A stretch of 64,000 bases of DNA. Origin: Oscillospiraceae bacterium (GTDB taxonomy: Bacteria; Bacillota; Clostridia; Oscillospirales; Ruminococcaceae). The stretch covers positions 1-64,000 of the forward strand of contig JAQXHC010000005.1 of assembly GCA_029007035.1 (NCBI GenBank), read 5' to 3'. Shown piece after piece: positions 10,087 to 19,857 of this stretch (positions are counted from its first letter, which is position 1; every line of letters starts with the position of its first letter). Both the position numbers and the translations under genes were made by a program. The notes beneath the pieces were generated by a model, which was given only the letters and a program-made list of their open reading frames with translations, was not told the origin of the DNA and made no database searches.

Positions 10087-10407
10087 TTACTCAGACGTAT
10101 CGTCCACAGCGTTGCTCATACGCTGGATCGCGCTTGTATTGAGCTTTGCGGTAAGCCTCAGACGATCAATTTCTGCCTTGGCGGAGGAAAGCTCGGAGGC
10201 GAGCTTTTTCATTGCTTCGGCATGGCGAAGCTGTTCGTCCTCAAGAGCACAAACGCGCCTGATAAGGTCATTTACGTTGGCTGCAAGAGCTTCGTTGGCT
10301 TCGTTCTGAGCATCGCCGAATTTTTTGAGAGCAGCGCCTGTTTTGAATGCTCCGGACTCGCCGTCAAAGGTTTTCATTTTTTCGTTGGTCAGCTTAATAT
10401 CCGACAT
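10087..10407 (-). CDS. Small coiled-coil protein at the end of the exopolysaccharide operon
   Basis: Not recognised as a named family. 106 residues, soluble, without signal or membrane segment. The middle and C-terminal parts (about 40-95) are heptad-like and rich in Ala, Leu, Glu and Lys, predicting a long coiled coil; the N-terminus contains FDGESGAFKTGAALKKFGD. Start ATG at 10407 follows GGAGGG. It lies 15 nt after the rmd-like gene and is probably co-transcribed. A role as an assembly partner of the sugar enzymes is only a guess. Confidence 0.7.
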   Translation of the reverse strand: MSDIKLTNEKMKTFDGESGAFKTGAALKKFGDAQNEANEALAANVNDLIRRVCALEDEQLRHAEAMKKLASELSSAKAEIDRLRLTAKLNTSAIQRMSNAVDDTSE

Positions 10408-10422
10408 TTAAAATCCCTCCGT

Positions 10423-11358
10423 TCAGACATTTTCACGCCAGTAATCCAGCGTGTCTCCGATAGTTTTTTCCATAGAAATCTCGGCTTTCCATCCGGTGTC
10501 GCCGCAGATTTCGGATGTATCAGGCTCAATAAGCGGAATATCCGAGGCACGCATTCTTGTGGGATCCTGCTTCACGGCGATTTCACACTTAGCCATAGAC
10601 AGCGCTGTTTCGAGTATTCTGTTGATTTCCACAGCCTTTCCTCTGCCGACATTGTAGGTCTTTCCGCTCACTCCGTGCTCCGCGAGCAGACGGTATGCCC
10701 TCACCACATCGCGCACATCGGTGAAATCCCTCTTTGCCGAGAGATTTCCCACACATATTTCCGCATCATGAAGTCCCTTTTCGATTTCGGCAATTTGTTT
10801 GCAGAAGTCGGAAATAACAAATATAGGAGCCTGAGCAGGTCCTGAATGGTTGAATGCCCTCACCATTACAGCGTCAATACCATAGGCACGGAAATATATT
10901 TCCCCGAGCATTCCCTGACAGGCTTTCGTAGCAGCATATATATTTCCGGGACGCAGCGGTTCATTTTCGCTGAGAGGACACGCTCCCGCGCGTATAAAAC
11001 CATACTCCTCACCCGAACCGATGAGAATGATCCGCGGTTTAGGATTTTGCAGCTCCCTTATCGCTTCAAGGACGTTGATCGTGCCGATCACATTGATTTC
11101 CGCCGTAAGCTGAGGCTTTTTCCACGATACCGAAACCGAGCTCTGCGCCGCAAGATGATAGATGATATCCGGGCGTACCTCGCCGAGCACAGCCGAAATC
11201 TCATCCTTATTGAGTATATCGAGGAAATGTATGCCGCAGCTTTCGGTAATTTTTTCGCCCGGCAGGCAGGTTGCCTGTACCTCGAAGCCGTTTGCGGCAA
11301 GCTCGCGGATAAGATAACCTCCCACAAAGCCTGCTCCGCCTATAATTAAAGCTCTCAT
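10423..11358 (-). CDS. rmd: GDP-6-deoxy-D-mannose (GDP-4-keto) reductase-like NAD-dependent epimerase
   Basis: Extended short-chain dehydrogenase, 311 residues. N-terminal NAD(P) motif GGAGFVGGYL, catalytic YAATK motif with an upstream Ser (LIGSGEEYG), and a C-terminal substrate domain. The family resemblance together with manC and gmd in the same operon suggests reduction of GDP-4-keto-6-deoxymannose to GDP-D-rhamnose. A GDP-fucose synthase (fcl) is less likely because the sequence resembles Rmd/UDP-glucose epimerase-like proteins; other 4-keto reductases remain possible. AGGAGG precedes the ATG at 11358. Confidence 0.82.
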   Translation of the reverse strand: MRALIIGGAGFVGGYLIRELAANGFEVQATCLPGEKITESCGIHFLDILNKDEISAVLGEVRPDIIYHLAAQSSVSVSWKKPQLTAEINVIGTINVLEAIRELQNPKPRIILIGSGEEYGFIRAGACPLSENEPLRPGNIYAATKACQGMLGEIYFRAYGIDAVMVRAFNHSGPAQAPIFVISDFCKQIAEIEKGLHDAEICVGNLSAKRDFTDVRDVVRAYRLLAEHGVSGKTYNVGRGKAVEINRILETALSMAKCEIAVKQDPTRMRASDIPLIEPDTSEICGDTGWKAEISMEKTIGDTLDYWRENV

Positions 11359-11483
11359 TTAAAGCCTCCTGTTGATTTGATTCCGGAATAATTTCAGTCT
11401 GATGAATACAGAGCCGGATTTTTCTTCGGATAATACCGCATAAAAATACCGTGCATTTATTTTATGTGAACGCGCTCCTGCCG

Positions 11484-12638
11484 TCAATTACGCAGTGCTG
11501 CCATAACTCTGCCGTCGGAGAGAACTCCGAGCAGCTGAGATATCACGTTTTCTTCATTAAAATGAGTTTTCACGCGTTCTGCCGCGGCTTTTCCGAACTT
11601 CTCCCTGAGCGCGACGTCCTCCGCAAGACGATTTACCGCTTCTGCAAGAGCCTTCGGATCTGACGGCGGAACGGTAATCCCTGTCTCTCCGTCCAGACTC
11701 ACATACGGCACTCCCGAGGGCAAGTCCGTGTTTATTACAGGCTTTCCGTAAACCATTGCTTCAAGCTGGACTATGCCGAACGCTTCGCTCCGCACGACCG
11801 ACGGAAGCACGAATATATCGCAGTCCGCATAAGCCTGACGAAGCTCTCTGTCGGGAAGGAATCCGAGAAAATGCACTTTTTTCTCCATACCGAAACGATG
11901 AGAATAAGCTTTCAGTTCATCCTCAAGCTCACCTGTGCCTGCGATGAAAAGCTCGCAGCCCTTAACCAGCCGGAACGCTTTCAGCAGCACATCCACTCCC
12001 TTATAATATACCAGCCTGCCGGTGAAAAATACCTTTACGCTGTCTTTATACGTACATTTTTCCGTGAGAATCGGCGCATTTTCAATTGAAAGATAGTCCG
12101 ACGGATTGATCCCATAGGGGATTATGCGGCATTTCTCAGCGTAGGGTGTCAGATATTCCGAGCCTTTAATGTGCCCCTCGGTAGCGGTGATGATGCAGTC
12201 CGCGCGTTTTAGCAGATGAGTCATGAACGGCTTATAAAAAAACATCAGCTTTTTCTGCTTGACTATGTCGCTGTGCCATGCAACCACAACTCTTCCCCTG
12301 TAGCCGGACAGCAGCAGCGCCGCATCCGCAAGGGGAAAAGGCACATGAATCTCCACAACATCGGAATTTTTTGCCATTTTCCGGAACAGCCTTATGAACG
12401 ACAGCGACAGCGGACATGAAAAATACGTTCCAAGGCTGCCAGCTCTCGTAACATCTACTCCGTTTACGGTCTCGCGGTATGTTCCGCCCCTGCCGTCACG
12501 GCATACGAGAGTTCTGACCTCAACTCCGCAAAATCGCCCCAGTTCCTCTGAATACTGCTTTACAAGGCTCTCTATTCCGCCTATATGGGGATAGTATGCC
12601 TTGTTCACCTGCAAAATTCTAAGCTTTTTTCCGCTCAT
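11484..12638 (-). CDS. Group 1 / GT4 family glycosyltransferase
   Basis: Retaining GT-B glycosyltransferase of 384 residues. N-terminal acceptor-side motif HIGGIESLV (Gly-rich loop after ILQVNKAYYP); C-terminal donor-binding region with VKVFFTGRLVYYKGVDVLLKA and the EAFGIVQLEAMVYGKPVI (E-x7-E type) motif. Start is the ATG at 12638, eight bases after AAGGAG; it overlaps the TGA stop of the preceding glycosyltransferase. It probably adds a sugar, perhaps mannose or D-rhamnose, to the lipid-linked polymer; the sugar is not readable from sequence. Confidence 0.88.
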   Translation of the reverse strand: MSGKKLRILQVNKAYYPHIGGIESLVKQYSEELGRFCGVEVRTLVCRDGRGGTYRETVNGVDVTRAGSLGTYFSCPLSLSFIRLFRKMAKNSDVVEIHVPFPLADAALLLSGYRGRVVVAWHSDIVKQKKLMFFYKPFMTHLLKRADCIITATEGHIKGSEYLTPYAEKCRIIPYGINPSDYLSIENAPILTEKCTYKDSVKVFFTGRLVYYKGVDVLLKAFRLVKGCELFIAGTGELEDELKAYSHRFGMEKKVHFLGFLPDRELRQAYADCDIFVLPSVVRSEAFGIVQLEAMVYGKPVINTDLPSGVPYVSLDGETGITVPPSDPKALAEAVNRLAEDVALREKFGKAAAERVKTHFNEENVISQLLGVLSDGRVMAALRN

Positions 12639-13786
12639 CAGCAAAGCTCCTTGTAAACATTGTATAATATCTCCGCAGATTTATCCCATGTAAAACCGCG
12701 TGCGCGCTCCAATCCGAGGCGGTTGAGCCTGCTCCGCAGCTCTCCGTCGGTGCACAGGCGATAAAGTCCGTCTGCGATGCTTTCTGAGCTGTAGGCGTCA
12801 CAGATTACTGCACAGTCTCCCGTTACCTCGGGCAGCGATGCGGCATCCGAAGCGAGAACAGGCACTCCGCACGCCATTGCCTCAAGCGGAGGCATACCGA
12901 ATCCCTCATAAATGGACGGAAAAACGAACGCCAGCGCGCCGCACATCAGTGGGTTCATGTCTTCGGAGGGAACATATTTAGTAAAGATGACCCTGTCTGC
13001 CAGTCCAAGCTCCGTGACCCTTGCAAAAATACTGTCGTAAAGCCAGCCCTTGCCGCCCGCAAGCACCAGCTTCGGCGGAGCTTCGGCAATTTTCTGCGTG
13101 AAGATATGATAGGCTTCTATCAGCCGTTCAAGGTTTTTACGCGGCTCGATAGTCCCGAGATAGAGAAAGTAGTCTCCGTCGATTCCAAGATTTTTTTTCA
13201 CCTCCGGAATCCTCTCCGGAGTCTCGCACGGGCGAAATCTTTCAAGGTCAACGCCGCATGGCACGACTCTGAGCTTTTTCTCATGCTGAGGGAAATATCT
13301 GATAATTTCGCGGCGGCTGAACTCCGAATCGGTAACGATCAGATCCGCACGCTTCATGGATTTTTTCAGTCCCGAATCGAGCATATATTTGGTTCTCGCG
13401 CGGACTGTTTCGGGAAATGCCTTATACACCATGTCATGGACGGTTGTAACCGTTTTTCCATGGACTCCGGGAGGGACAATATAATTGAAGAAATGCGTGA
13501 TATCGTCATTACTGCCGAAGCGGCCGCTGTAAGGAAGCGGAAGAAACGTTGAAACCGTGCGGTAAACAAATCCCGAGCCGTGAACAAGCCGTATTCCGAT
13601 ATTGTCTCCCGCAAAGGGTCTGATACGTCCGAGCTTGATTTCATCGTCCTTTCTGGAGAAAAAATTATAGGTATATTTATTCTCGGGATAAAGCCGCGCA
13701 AGAGCCATTGTCTGACCTGCCTCACACCAGCCGATTCCCGTGATTCTGTCGCTGATAAGCGGCAGCGCGTCGAATGCTATGTTCAA
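12638..13786 (-). CDS. Group 1 / GT4 family glycosyltransferase
   Basis: 382 residues from a TTG start at 13786, chosen because AAAGGAG sits 6-7 nt upstream and the typical start [20 protein letters not shown] follows; an ATG at 13852 lacks a ribosome binding site. The C-terminal half holds [20 protein letters not shown] and the donor motif [20 protein letters not shown]. It resembles WbaZ/mannosyltransferase-like GT4 enzymes that add mannose or rhamnose in polysaccharide operons. Overlaps the next glycosyltransferase start by one base. Confidence 0.88.
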   Translation of the reverse strand: MNIAFDALPLISDRITGIGWCEAGQTMALARLYPENKYTYNFFSRKDDEIKLGRIRPFAGDNIGIRLVHGSGFVYRTVSTFLPLPYSGRFGSNDDITHFFNYIVPPGVHGKTVTTVHDMVYKAFPETVRARTKYMLDSGLKKSMKRADLIVTDSEFSRREIIRYFPQHEKKLRVVPCGVDLERFRPCETPERIPEVKKNLGIDGDYFLYLGTIEPRKNLERLIEAYHIFTQKIAEAPPKLVLAGGKGWLYDSIFARVTELGLADRVIFTKYVPSEDMNPLMCGALAFVFPSIYEGFGMPPLEAMACGVPVLASDAASLPEVTGDCAVICDAYSSESIADGLYRLCTDGELRSRLNRLGLERARGFTWDKSAEILYNVYKELC

Positions 13787-13965
13787 GCCTTTCTCCTTTC
13801 TGTCCCGCAGGACGATGTCGTCATTCCCATGCCAGAGGGATAATCTCCCCATATCCGACTGCTATTCTCTCGGCATAGGCAGAGAGACAGGTTCTTCTGA
13901 ACCGAAAAAAATCATCCTGCCCCATAATAGACTCATAGGGGCGAACAGACTTCGCCCCCTGATTT

Positions 13966-14060
13966 AAGGCAATAACGCACAGTGATTGCGTATTGCAGCG
14001 GACAAGCTCCGGGCAGAACAGTCACAAAGCCATGGGACGGTCATTGTACAGTACTGCCTG
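13966..14060. repeat. REP-like palindromic element, family 3 copy 1
   Basis: The left end GGCAATAACGCACAGTGA and the reverse of the right end, GGCAGTACTGTACAATGA, are terminal inverted repeats. Related ends occur near 23343, 39154 and 41753. It lies in the 278-nt gap between gmd and the next glycosyltransferase, which also holds a separate hairpin GGGGCGAA/TTCGCCCC at 13938-13958. The hairpins may process or partly terminate the operon transcript. Confidence 0.5.
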
Positions 14061-14064
14061 AAAA

Positions 14065-15153
<1,089 letters not shown>

Positions 15154-15205
15154 TTACCATATCTCTGACACAGACTGAATTCAGGCAGCACCGTCCGGGT
15201 TTGCC

Positions 15206-16270
15206 TTAAACCAGCTCGTTCCGTCCGCTCTCCTTGAGCTGTGCGATAACCTTTTTAACGTCCTGTGTATTATTCTTTGAGCAGATAAGCACTGCGTCGT
15301 CGGTATCGACAATGATTATATCCTCGACTCCCACTGCCGCAATAAGACGCTTTCCTCCGCATATCGTCGCGCGCTCGGAGCCTATGGAAATAACATTGCC
15401 CTCAATGTAGTTTTTGCTGTCATCAACCTCGTTGATTCTCTCAACCGCAAGCCAGCTTCCAACGTCGTCCCAACCGAAGTTTCCGGGAATTGTATAGATA
15501 TCCGAAGCCTTTTCCATGATGCCGAAATCTATCGACTCGCTTGTAAACGCGGAAAATTCCCTGACAAGAACCTCCTCGAATCCGCTGCTGCCGAACGCCT
15601 CGCCGATTCTGATTGCTCCCTCGTATATCCCGGGCATGAATTCCTTTAAATTAGCCATTACAGACGAAATTTTCCAGACGAACATTCCGCTGTTCCAGAG
15701 ATATTTTCCTGAAGCAAGATACTCCTTTGCGGTAGGCAGATCGGGCTTCTCGACAAACCGCTTTACCTTGTAGGCACTGCCGCACTCTTCTCCGAAGTTG
15801 ATATAGCCGTAGCCTGTTTCGGGATAGTTCGGTGTAATTCCGATGGTTACAAGATTTTTACCCTCAAGGCTGACATCTACAGCCTTTTTCAGCGTAGAGA
15901 TATACATATCCTCGAATCCGATAAGGTGATCGGAGGGGAGCACGAGCATAACTGCGTCATCGTATTTTCTTCCGATAACCGCCGCTGCAAAGGCGATGCA
16001 CGGAGCGGTATTTCTTGCACAAGGCTCAGCGAGAATATTCTCTTCGGGAATTCCGGGAAGCTGCTCTTTAACAAGACCGATATACGCGGCATTGGTGACG
16101 ATGAAAATGTCCTCGTATTCCACAATCGGCAGAAGACGGTTAACCGTTTTCTGGATCATTGTTTCGCCGTCGGCGGTAAGCGAAAGGAACTGTTTCGGAC
16201 GGGAATTTCTGCTTTTCGGCCAGAAGCGTTCGCCTCTGCCGCCTGCCATGATAACTGCTGTTATTTTCAT
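15206..16270 (-). CDS. manC: Mannose-1-phosphate guanylyltransferase
   Basis: Makes GDP-mannose from mannose-1-phosphate and GTP, feeding Gmd. 354 residues. The nucleotidyltransferase signature MAGGRGERFWPKSRNSRPKQ is at residues 8-27, followed by the VMLVLPSDHLI metal/sugar site and FVEKPDLPTAKEYL. It lacks the C-terminal isomerase domain of bifunctional AlgA/ManC enzymes, so mannose-6-phosphate isomerase and mannomutase must be elsewhere. Only 3 nt after the sugar transferase gene. A 103-nt gap without recognised signals separates it from gmd. Confidence 0.95.
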   Translation of the reverse strand: MKITAVIMAGGRGERFWPKSRNSRPKQFLSLTADGETMIQKTVNRLLPIVEYEDIFIVTNAAYIGLVKEQLPGIPEENILAEPCARNTAPCIAFAAAVIGRKYDDAVMLVLPSDHLIGFEDMYISTLKKAVDVSLEGKNLVTIGITPNYPETGYGYINFGEECGSAYKVKRFVEKPDLPTAKEYLASGKYLWNSGMFVWKISSVMANLKEFMPGIYEGAIRIGEAFGSSGFEEVLVREFSAFTSESIDFGIMEKASDIYTIPGNFGWDDVGSWLAVERINEVDDSKNYIEGNVISIGSERATICGGKRLIAAVGVEDIIIVDTDDAVLICSKNNTQDVKKVIAQLKESGRNELV

Positions 16271-16273
16271 TAT

Positions 16274-17641
16274 TTATCCTCTTTTCTGTTGATCGGTCAG
16301 AATGCCCTCCTCGGTCTCGGCATTTGTCTTGCCGGGGAAAAACATCGTTTTAATTGTCATAAGGATTATCTGCAGATCCATTCTGAACGAGTAGTTCTCG
16401 ATATACATCAAATCCATTTTAAGCTTATCGTAGGGCGAGGTGTCATAGACACCGGTAACCTGAGCATAGCCTGTGAGTCCTGCCTTTACCTTCAGACGGT
16501 AGCCGAACTCAGGCATATCCTTTTTGTATTCATCGGCAAGCTCCGGACGCTCGGGACGCGGTCCTACCACCGACATATCACCTTTCAGTATATTAAACAG
16601 CTGCGGAAGCTCATCAAGACGGCATTTCCTGAGAAATCTTCCCACCGGAGTAATACGGCTGTCGTCATCGGTGCAGAGCTGCGGTTTTCCTTCCTTTTCT
16701 GCATTTACGATCATGCTCCGGAATTTATAGAGCTGAAACTCTCTGCCGTCGAGCGTCAGACGGGTCTGTCTGTACAGAACCGGACCTCCGTCGCAGAGCT
16801 TTATTGCTATTGCCGAGACAATCATAAACGGCGCTGCAATAACAAGGGTAATCAGCGTAAAAACAATGTCGAAAAGGCGTTTTATCAGCCTCTGCTCAAA
16901 ATCAAGACCGTAATTGCGGCACAGCAGAAGCGGAGTGTCGAAAAGACGGATATCGTCCGCTCCTCTTATTATAATATCCGAAATTTTAGGAGCAATATAC
17001 GCACGGACTGAATTTTCAAAGCAGAATTTAAGATAATTGTTTCTCATTTCCGCGGGAATATCACAGATGATTACACCTTCATATTTTAAAATCAGTTCCT
17101 GAATCTTTTCGGTATCCTCGTTAACACTGACCGATTCGCAAATCATATACTTGTCCACACGCTCGCTCATTTTCAGTACAAGCGCAGCCGCCTGATGACT
17201 TCCGTAGAGAATCATAAGCCGCCGCGGAGGATAAATCATGAAATACACCTTTCCGGAAACAAAGGTCCAGAAGGCGAGAAAGACAAAATCAGCGAGAGTC
17301 ATGAAAAATATCGGCATACCGCCCATAAAGTCACGTCCGATAAGACTGACGAGGAAATATGTGATAATATCCACACAGGCAATTGAAATCAGCTGGGAAT
17401 AGAACATATCTGTTTTTTTCAGATATCCCAGCTTGAATCCGCCGTAGGCTTTGAAGAAAACGGCGACCATAATGGCATAAATGGCTATAAGAACCCAGTT
17501 TCCGCGCCGGTAGAACGGAAGTACGATTTTAGCGCTGTAATATCTGTACCACACAAATCCGAAAATGGCAGTAAGCATCGCAAGGAGCATAAAAGCCGAT
17601 AATACGGAAATGAGTCTTTTATAACGGTCTCTTTTACTCAT
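16274..17641 (-). CDS. Polyprenyl-phosphate sugar-phosphate transferase (initiating enzyme)
   Basis: Starts exopolysaccharide assembly by moving a hexose-1-phosphate to undecaprenyl phosphate at the inner face of the membrane. 455 residues. Four or five N-terminal membrane helices (about 10-130), a central CoA-binding-like domain, a further membrane helix (about 268-290, FDIVFTLITLVIAAPFMIVS) and the bacterial sugar transferase domain with LYRQTRLTLDGREFQLYKFR, LDELPQLFNILKGDMSVVGP and RPERPEL. WbaP/CpsE-like. First gene of the operon, driven by a strong promoter at 17729-17757. The sugar (glucose, galactose) cannot be assigned. Confidence 0.92.
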   Translation of the reverse strand: MSKRDRYKRLISVLSAFMLLAMLTAIFGFVWYRYYSAKIVLPFYRRGNWVLIAIYAIMVAVFFKAYGGFKLGYLKKTDMFYSQLISIACVDIITYFLVSLIGRDFMGGMPIFFMTLADFVFLAFWTFVSGKVYFMIYPPRRLMILYGSHQAAALVLKMSERVDKYMICESVSVNEDTEKIQELILKYEGVIICDIPAEMRNNYLKFCFENSVRAYIAPKISDIIIRGADDIRLFDTPLLLCRNYGLDFEQRLIKRLFDIVFTLITLVIAAPFMIVSAIAIKLCDGGPVLYRQTRLTLDGREFQLYKFRSMIVNAEKEGKPQLCTDDDSRITPVGRFLRKCRLDELPQLFNILKGDMSVVGPRPERPELADEYKKDMPEFGYRLKVKAGLTGYAQVTGVYDTSPYDKLKMDLMYIENYSFRMDLQIILMTIKTMFFPGKTNAETEEGILTDQQKRG

Positions 17642-17728
17642 AGCATTTCCTGCGGTTCAGCGTTCAATCCGCAGTGTCTCCTTTATTTTTTCTTTATCTT
17701 AATAGGTATAAAAACACATTATAACGAC

Positions 17729-17757
17729 ATTATAACAAATCGGATAAGGTATGTCAA
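17729..17757 (-). promoter_or_regulatory. Sigma-A promoter for the exopolysaccharide operon
   Basis: Perfect TTGACA (17757-17752), 17-nt spacer, perfect TATAAT (17734-17729) on the minus strand. About 85 nt of leader. The remaining intergenic DNA, 17760-18038, is AT-rich and no other feature was recognised there. Confidence 0.85.
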
Positions 17758-18038
17758 TAGAATTTGCCGATATTTACAATTTTTATTGTCAAAAAACGTC
17801 ACATTGCACAATTTATAATAAGGGCATTATATACCGGTTACATCGGTTCCGGACACAGCCCCGGGATATAATCAGTAAACACAGATACTGTTTCATATTT
17901 TTAGTTATAATATGCGTCTTTCCGTTCTGATGATATCAGAATCTGCGGGTTCACACACTGTTTCCGGCTGCAATGTGCATTAAAGCAAGTGGATTTTCAC
18001 ACAATATTAGTTCAAAACGACGAAATTGTATAAAACCC

Positions 18039-18067
18039 TTGACAAAGCTCCATAATAGTGATAAATT
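18039..18067 (+). promoter_or_regulatory. Sigma-A promoter of the hrcA heat-shock operon
   Basis: TTGACA at 18039-18044, 17-nt spacer, TAAATT at 18062-18067, just upstream of the CIRCE operator. Confidence 0.8.
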
Positions 18068-18071
18068 ATAA

Positions 18072-18098
18072 TTAGCACTCAGGGAGATAGAGTGCTAA
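18072..18098 (+). promoter_or_regulatory. CIRCE operator (HrcA binding site)
   Basis: Perfect inverted repeat TTAGCACTC-N9-GAGTGCTAA, the textbook CIRCE element. It overlaps the expected transcription start of hrcA-grpE-dnaK-dnaJ, so HrcA bound here should block the operon until heat shock. Confidence 0.97.
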
Positions 18099-18121
18099 CA
18101 ATACGAAAGGTTGTGTTAATC

Positions 18122-19174
18122 GTGGACGACAGAAAGCTGAAAATACTTGCTGCTGTAGTTGACGAATATGTAAAAACAGGCGAACCGGTCGGATCAAAAG
18201 CAATCTCCAGACTTGCAGGCATTAACGTCTCTGCCGCTACGATACGTAACGATATGGCTGCTCTCGAACAGCTTGGCTACCTCGAACAGCCCCATACATC
18301 CGCAGGCAGAGTCCCCACTTATCAGGGCTATCGCCTCTATATTGACGAGCTTATGACGCTTCCCTCCCTTTCGGACGAGGAAAAAGCTCTGCTCGATGCC
18401 CGTCTCGGAGATAAATCAACCCCCGAGGAGATGCTTGTTCAGAACGCAGCCGCCGCCCTCACCGAGCTCACTCAGTGTGCCGCGGTCGTTTCAAACTCAG
18501 CTCCGAGGTTTTCAGTAATCTCTAAAGTCGAGGTTATCCCGACAGGCAAACGCCTGTATGTCATCCTGCTGATAACTTCCGACGGCAGCATTAAAAACAA
18601 GGCTTGCAGACTCGAATTCGACCTCAGCCATGAACAGCTTGACTTCTTTACACATTATATAGAGCAGAACCTCCACGGCGTTTCGGTTGACGAGCTTTCT
18701 CCGGAAATGCTCGACAAAATGGTAACATCGCTCAGCGCCTATATGGTTACTCTCGCGCCGCTGGTCAAAGGTCTTTGCGAAATATCCGAGGATCTGCGCC
18801 GCGACGAACTCACACTCAAAGGCAGCGAAAAGCTTTTGTCCTGCGAGGAGCTCGATAAAATGGAAGTTGTCCGATTCATCGAGCACAAAAACGAGCTTTC
18901 GGATTTCCTCGATGATACCTTTAACGGGATTCAGGTTAAATTCGGTATCGGCAGCGACAGCTTCGCAATCGGCAATTCAAGCCTGATCGTCTCGAAATAC
19001 CGCAAAGGCGGTCACGAGGCAGGCTCGCTCGGAATTATCGGACCGATGAGAGTCGACTACAAGCGCATTATCCCATACGTGGACTACCTCACTCAGAAAA
19101 TCAGCTTCCTGATGTCTGACGAGGACGACAATATAACTGCTGTGCCGGGAATTCCCGACGGCGAGCTGCCGTGA
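18122..19174 (+). CDS. hrcA: Heat-inducible transcription repressor HrcA
   Basis: Represses the dnaK and groE operons by binding CIRCE; needs GroEL for activity. 350 residues from a GTG start at 18122, giving the conserved start VDDRKLKILAAVVDEYVKTG; the frame is open earlier from a GTG inside CIRCE but that would be outside the transcript body. N-terminal winged helix with SAATIRNDMAALEQLGYLEQ and PHTSAGRVPTYQGYRLYID; C-terminal region with GSDSFAIGNSSLIVSKYRKG and LGIIGPMRVDYKRIIPYVDY. First gene of the operon and thus autoregulated. Confidence 0.95.
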   Translation: MDDRKLKILAAVVDEYVKTGEPVGSKAISRLAGINVSAATIRNDMAALEQLGYLEQPHTSAGRVPTYQGYRLYIDELMTLPSLSDEEKALLDARLGDKSTPEEMLVQNAAAALTELTQCAAVVSNSAPRFSVISKVEVIPTGKRLYVILLITSDGSIKNKACRLEFDLSHEQLDFFTHYIEQNLHGVSVDELSPEMLDKMVTSLSAYMVTLAPLVKGLCEISEDLRRDELTLKGSEKLLSCEELDKMEVVRFIEHKNELSDFLDDTFNGIQVKFGIGSDSFAIGNSSLIVSKYRKGGHEAGSLGIIGPMRVDYKRIIPYVDYLTQKISFLMSDEDDNITAVPGIPDGELP

Positions 19175-19206
19175 CAACAGCGGAACACGAAGAAAGGAGA
19201 AATCCG

Positions 19207-19806
19207 ATGGAAGAAAATAATAACGAGCTTTTCGATGAAACAGAGCAGAATACTCCCGAAACCGCAGTCGAGGAGGAATCCGTAACGGAGGAATCATCCG
19301 CGGCTGAGGAAACTGACGGCGATATCGATGAAGACGAGGCGGAGGCAAGCGAGTATAACGATACTGCTTTGCAGTATGAAGCCCTTGAAGAAGCTCTTCA
19401 GGCGGCAAACGACAAATATCTGCGGCTGTTCGCTGAATATGATAACTACCGTAAGCGCACTGCCCGCGAAAAGTCCGAAACCTATAACAATGCCGCGGCT
19501 AAATATGTGGAAACACTTCTGCCCGTGGTCGACAGCTTTGAGCGCTCCCTTGAATTTGAATGTACCGACGAAAATTTCCGAAACGGTATGCTGATGATTT
19601 TCAATCAGCTCAAGGAATCCCTCACTAAGCTCAACGTCACCGAAATCGAAGCTCTTGGAGCGGAATTCGACCCCAATGTCCACAATGCTATCAGCCAGCA
19701 AGCCGATACCGACTATGCCGCAGGCTATGTCTGTCAGGTATATCAGAAAGGCTATAAACTGGGTGATAAGCTCATAAGACCGGCTATGGTAGCGGTCGCT
19801 CAATAA
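19207..19806 (+). CDS. grpE: Nucleotide exchange factor GrpE
   Basis: Releases ADP from DnaK. 199 residues from the ATG at 19207, which has AAAGGAG upstream. The first 60 residues are very acidic and disordered, then a long dimerisation helix (ALEEALQAANDKYLRLFAEY) with DNYRKRTAREK and a C-terminal beta domain with the family signature GYKLGDKLIRPAMVAVAQ. 32 nt after hrcA and 51 nt before dnaK. Confidence 0.95.
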   Translation: MEENNNELFDETEQNTPETAVEEESVTEESSAAEETDGDIDEDEAEASEYNDTALQYEALEEALQAANDKYLRLFAEYDNYRKRTAREKSETYNNAAAKYVETLLPVVDSFERSLEFECTDENFRNGMLMIFNQLKESLTKLNVTEIEALGAEFDPNVHNAISQQADTDYAAGYVCQVYQKGYKLGDKLIRPAMVAVAQ

Positions 19807-19857
19807 GCATATCTCAATAAATTCAAATAAATAAAGATTACTCAGGAGGTAATTATT

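Noticed and set aside
15926-17011. Plus-strand open frame of 361 codons
   Set aside because: Overlaps manC and the sugar transferase gene entirely on the other strand; those have full family motifs.
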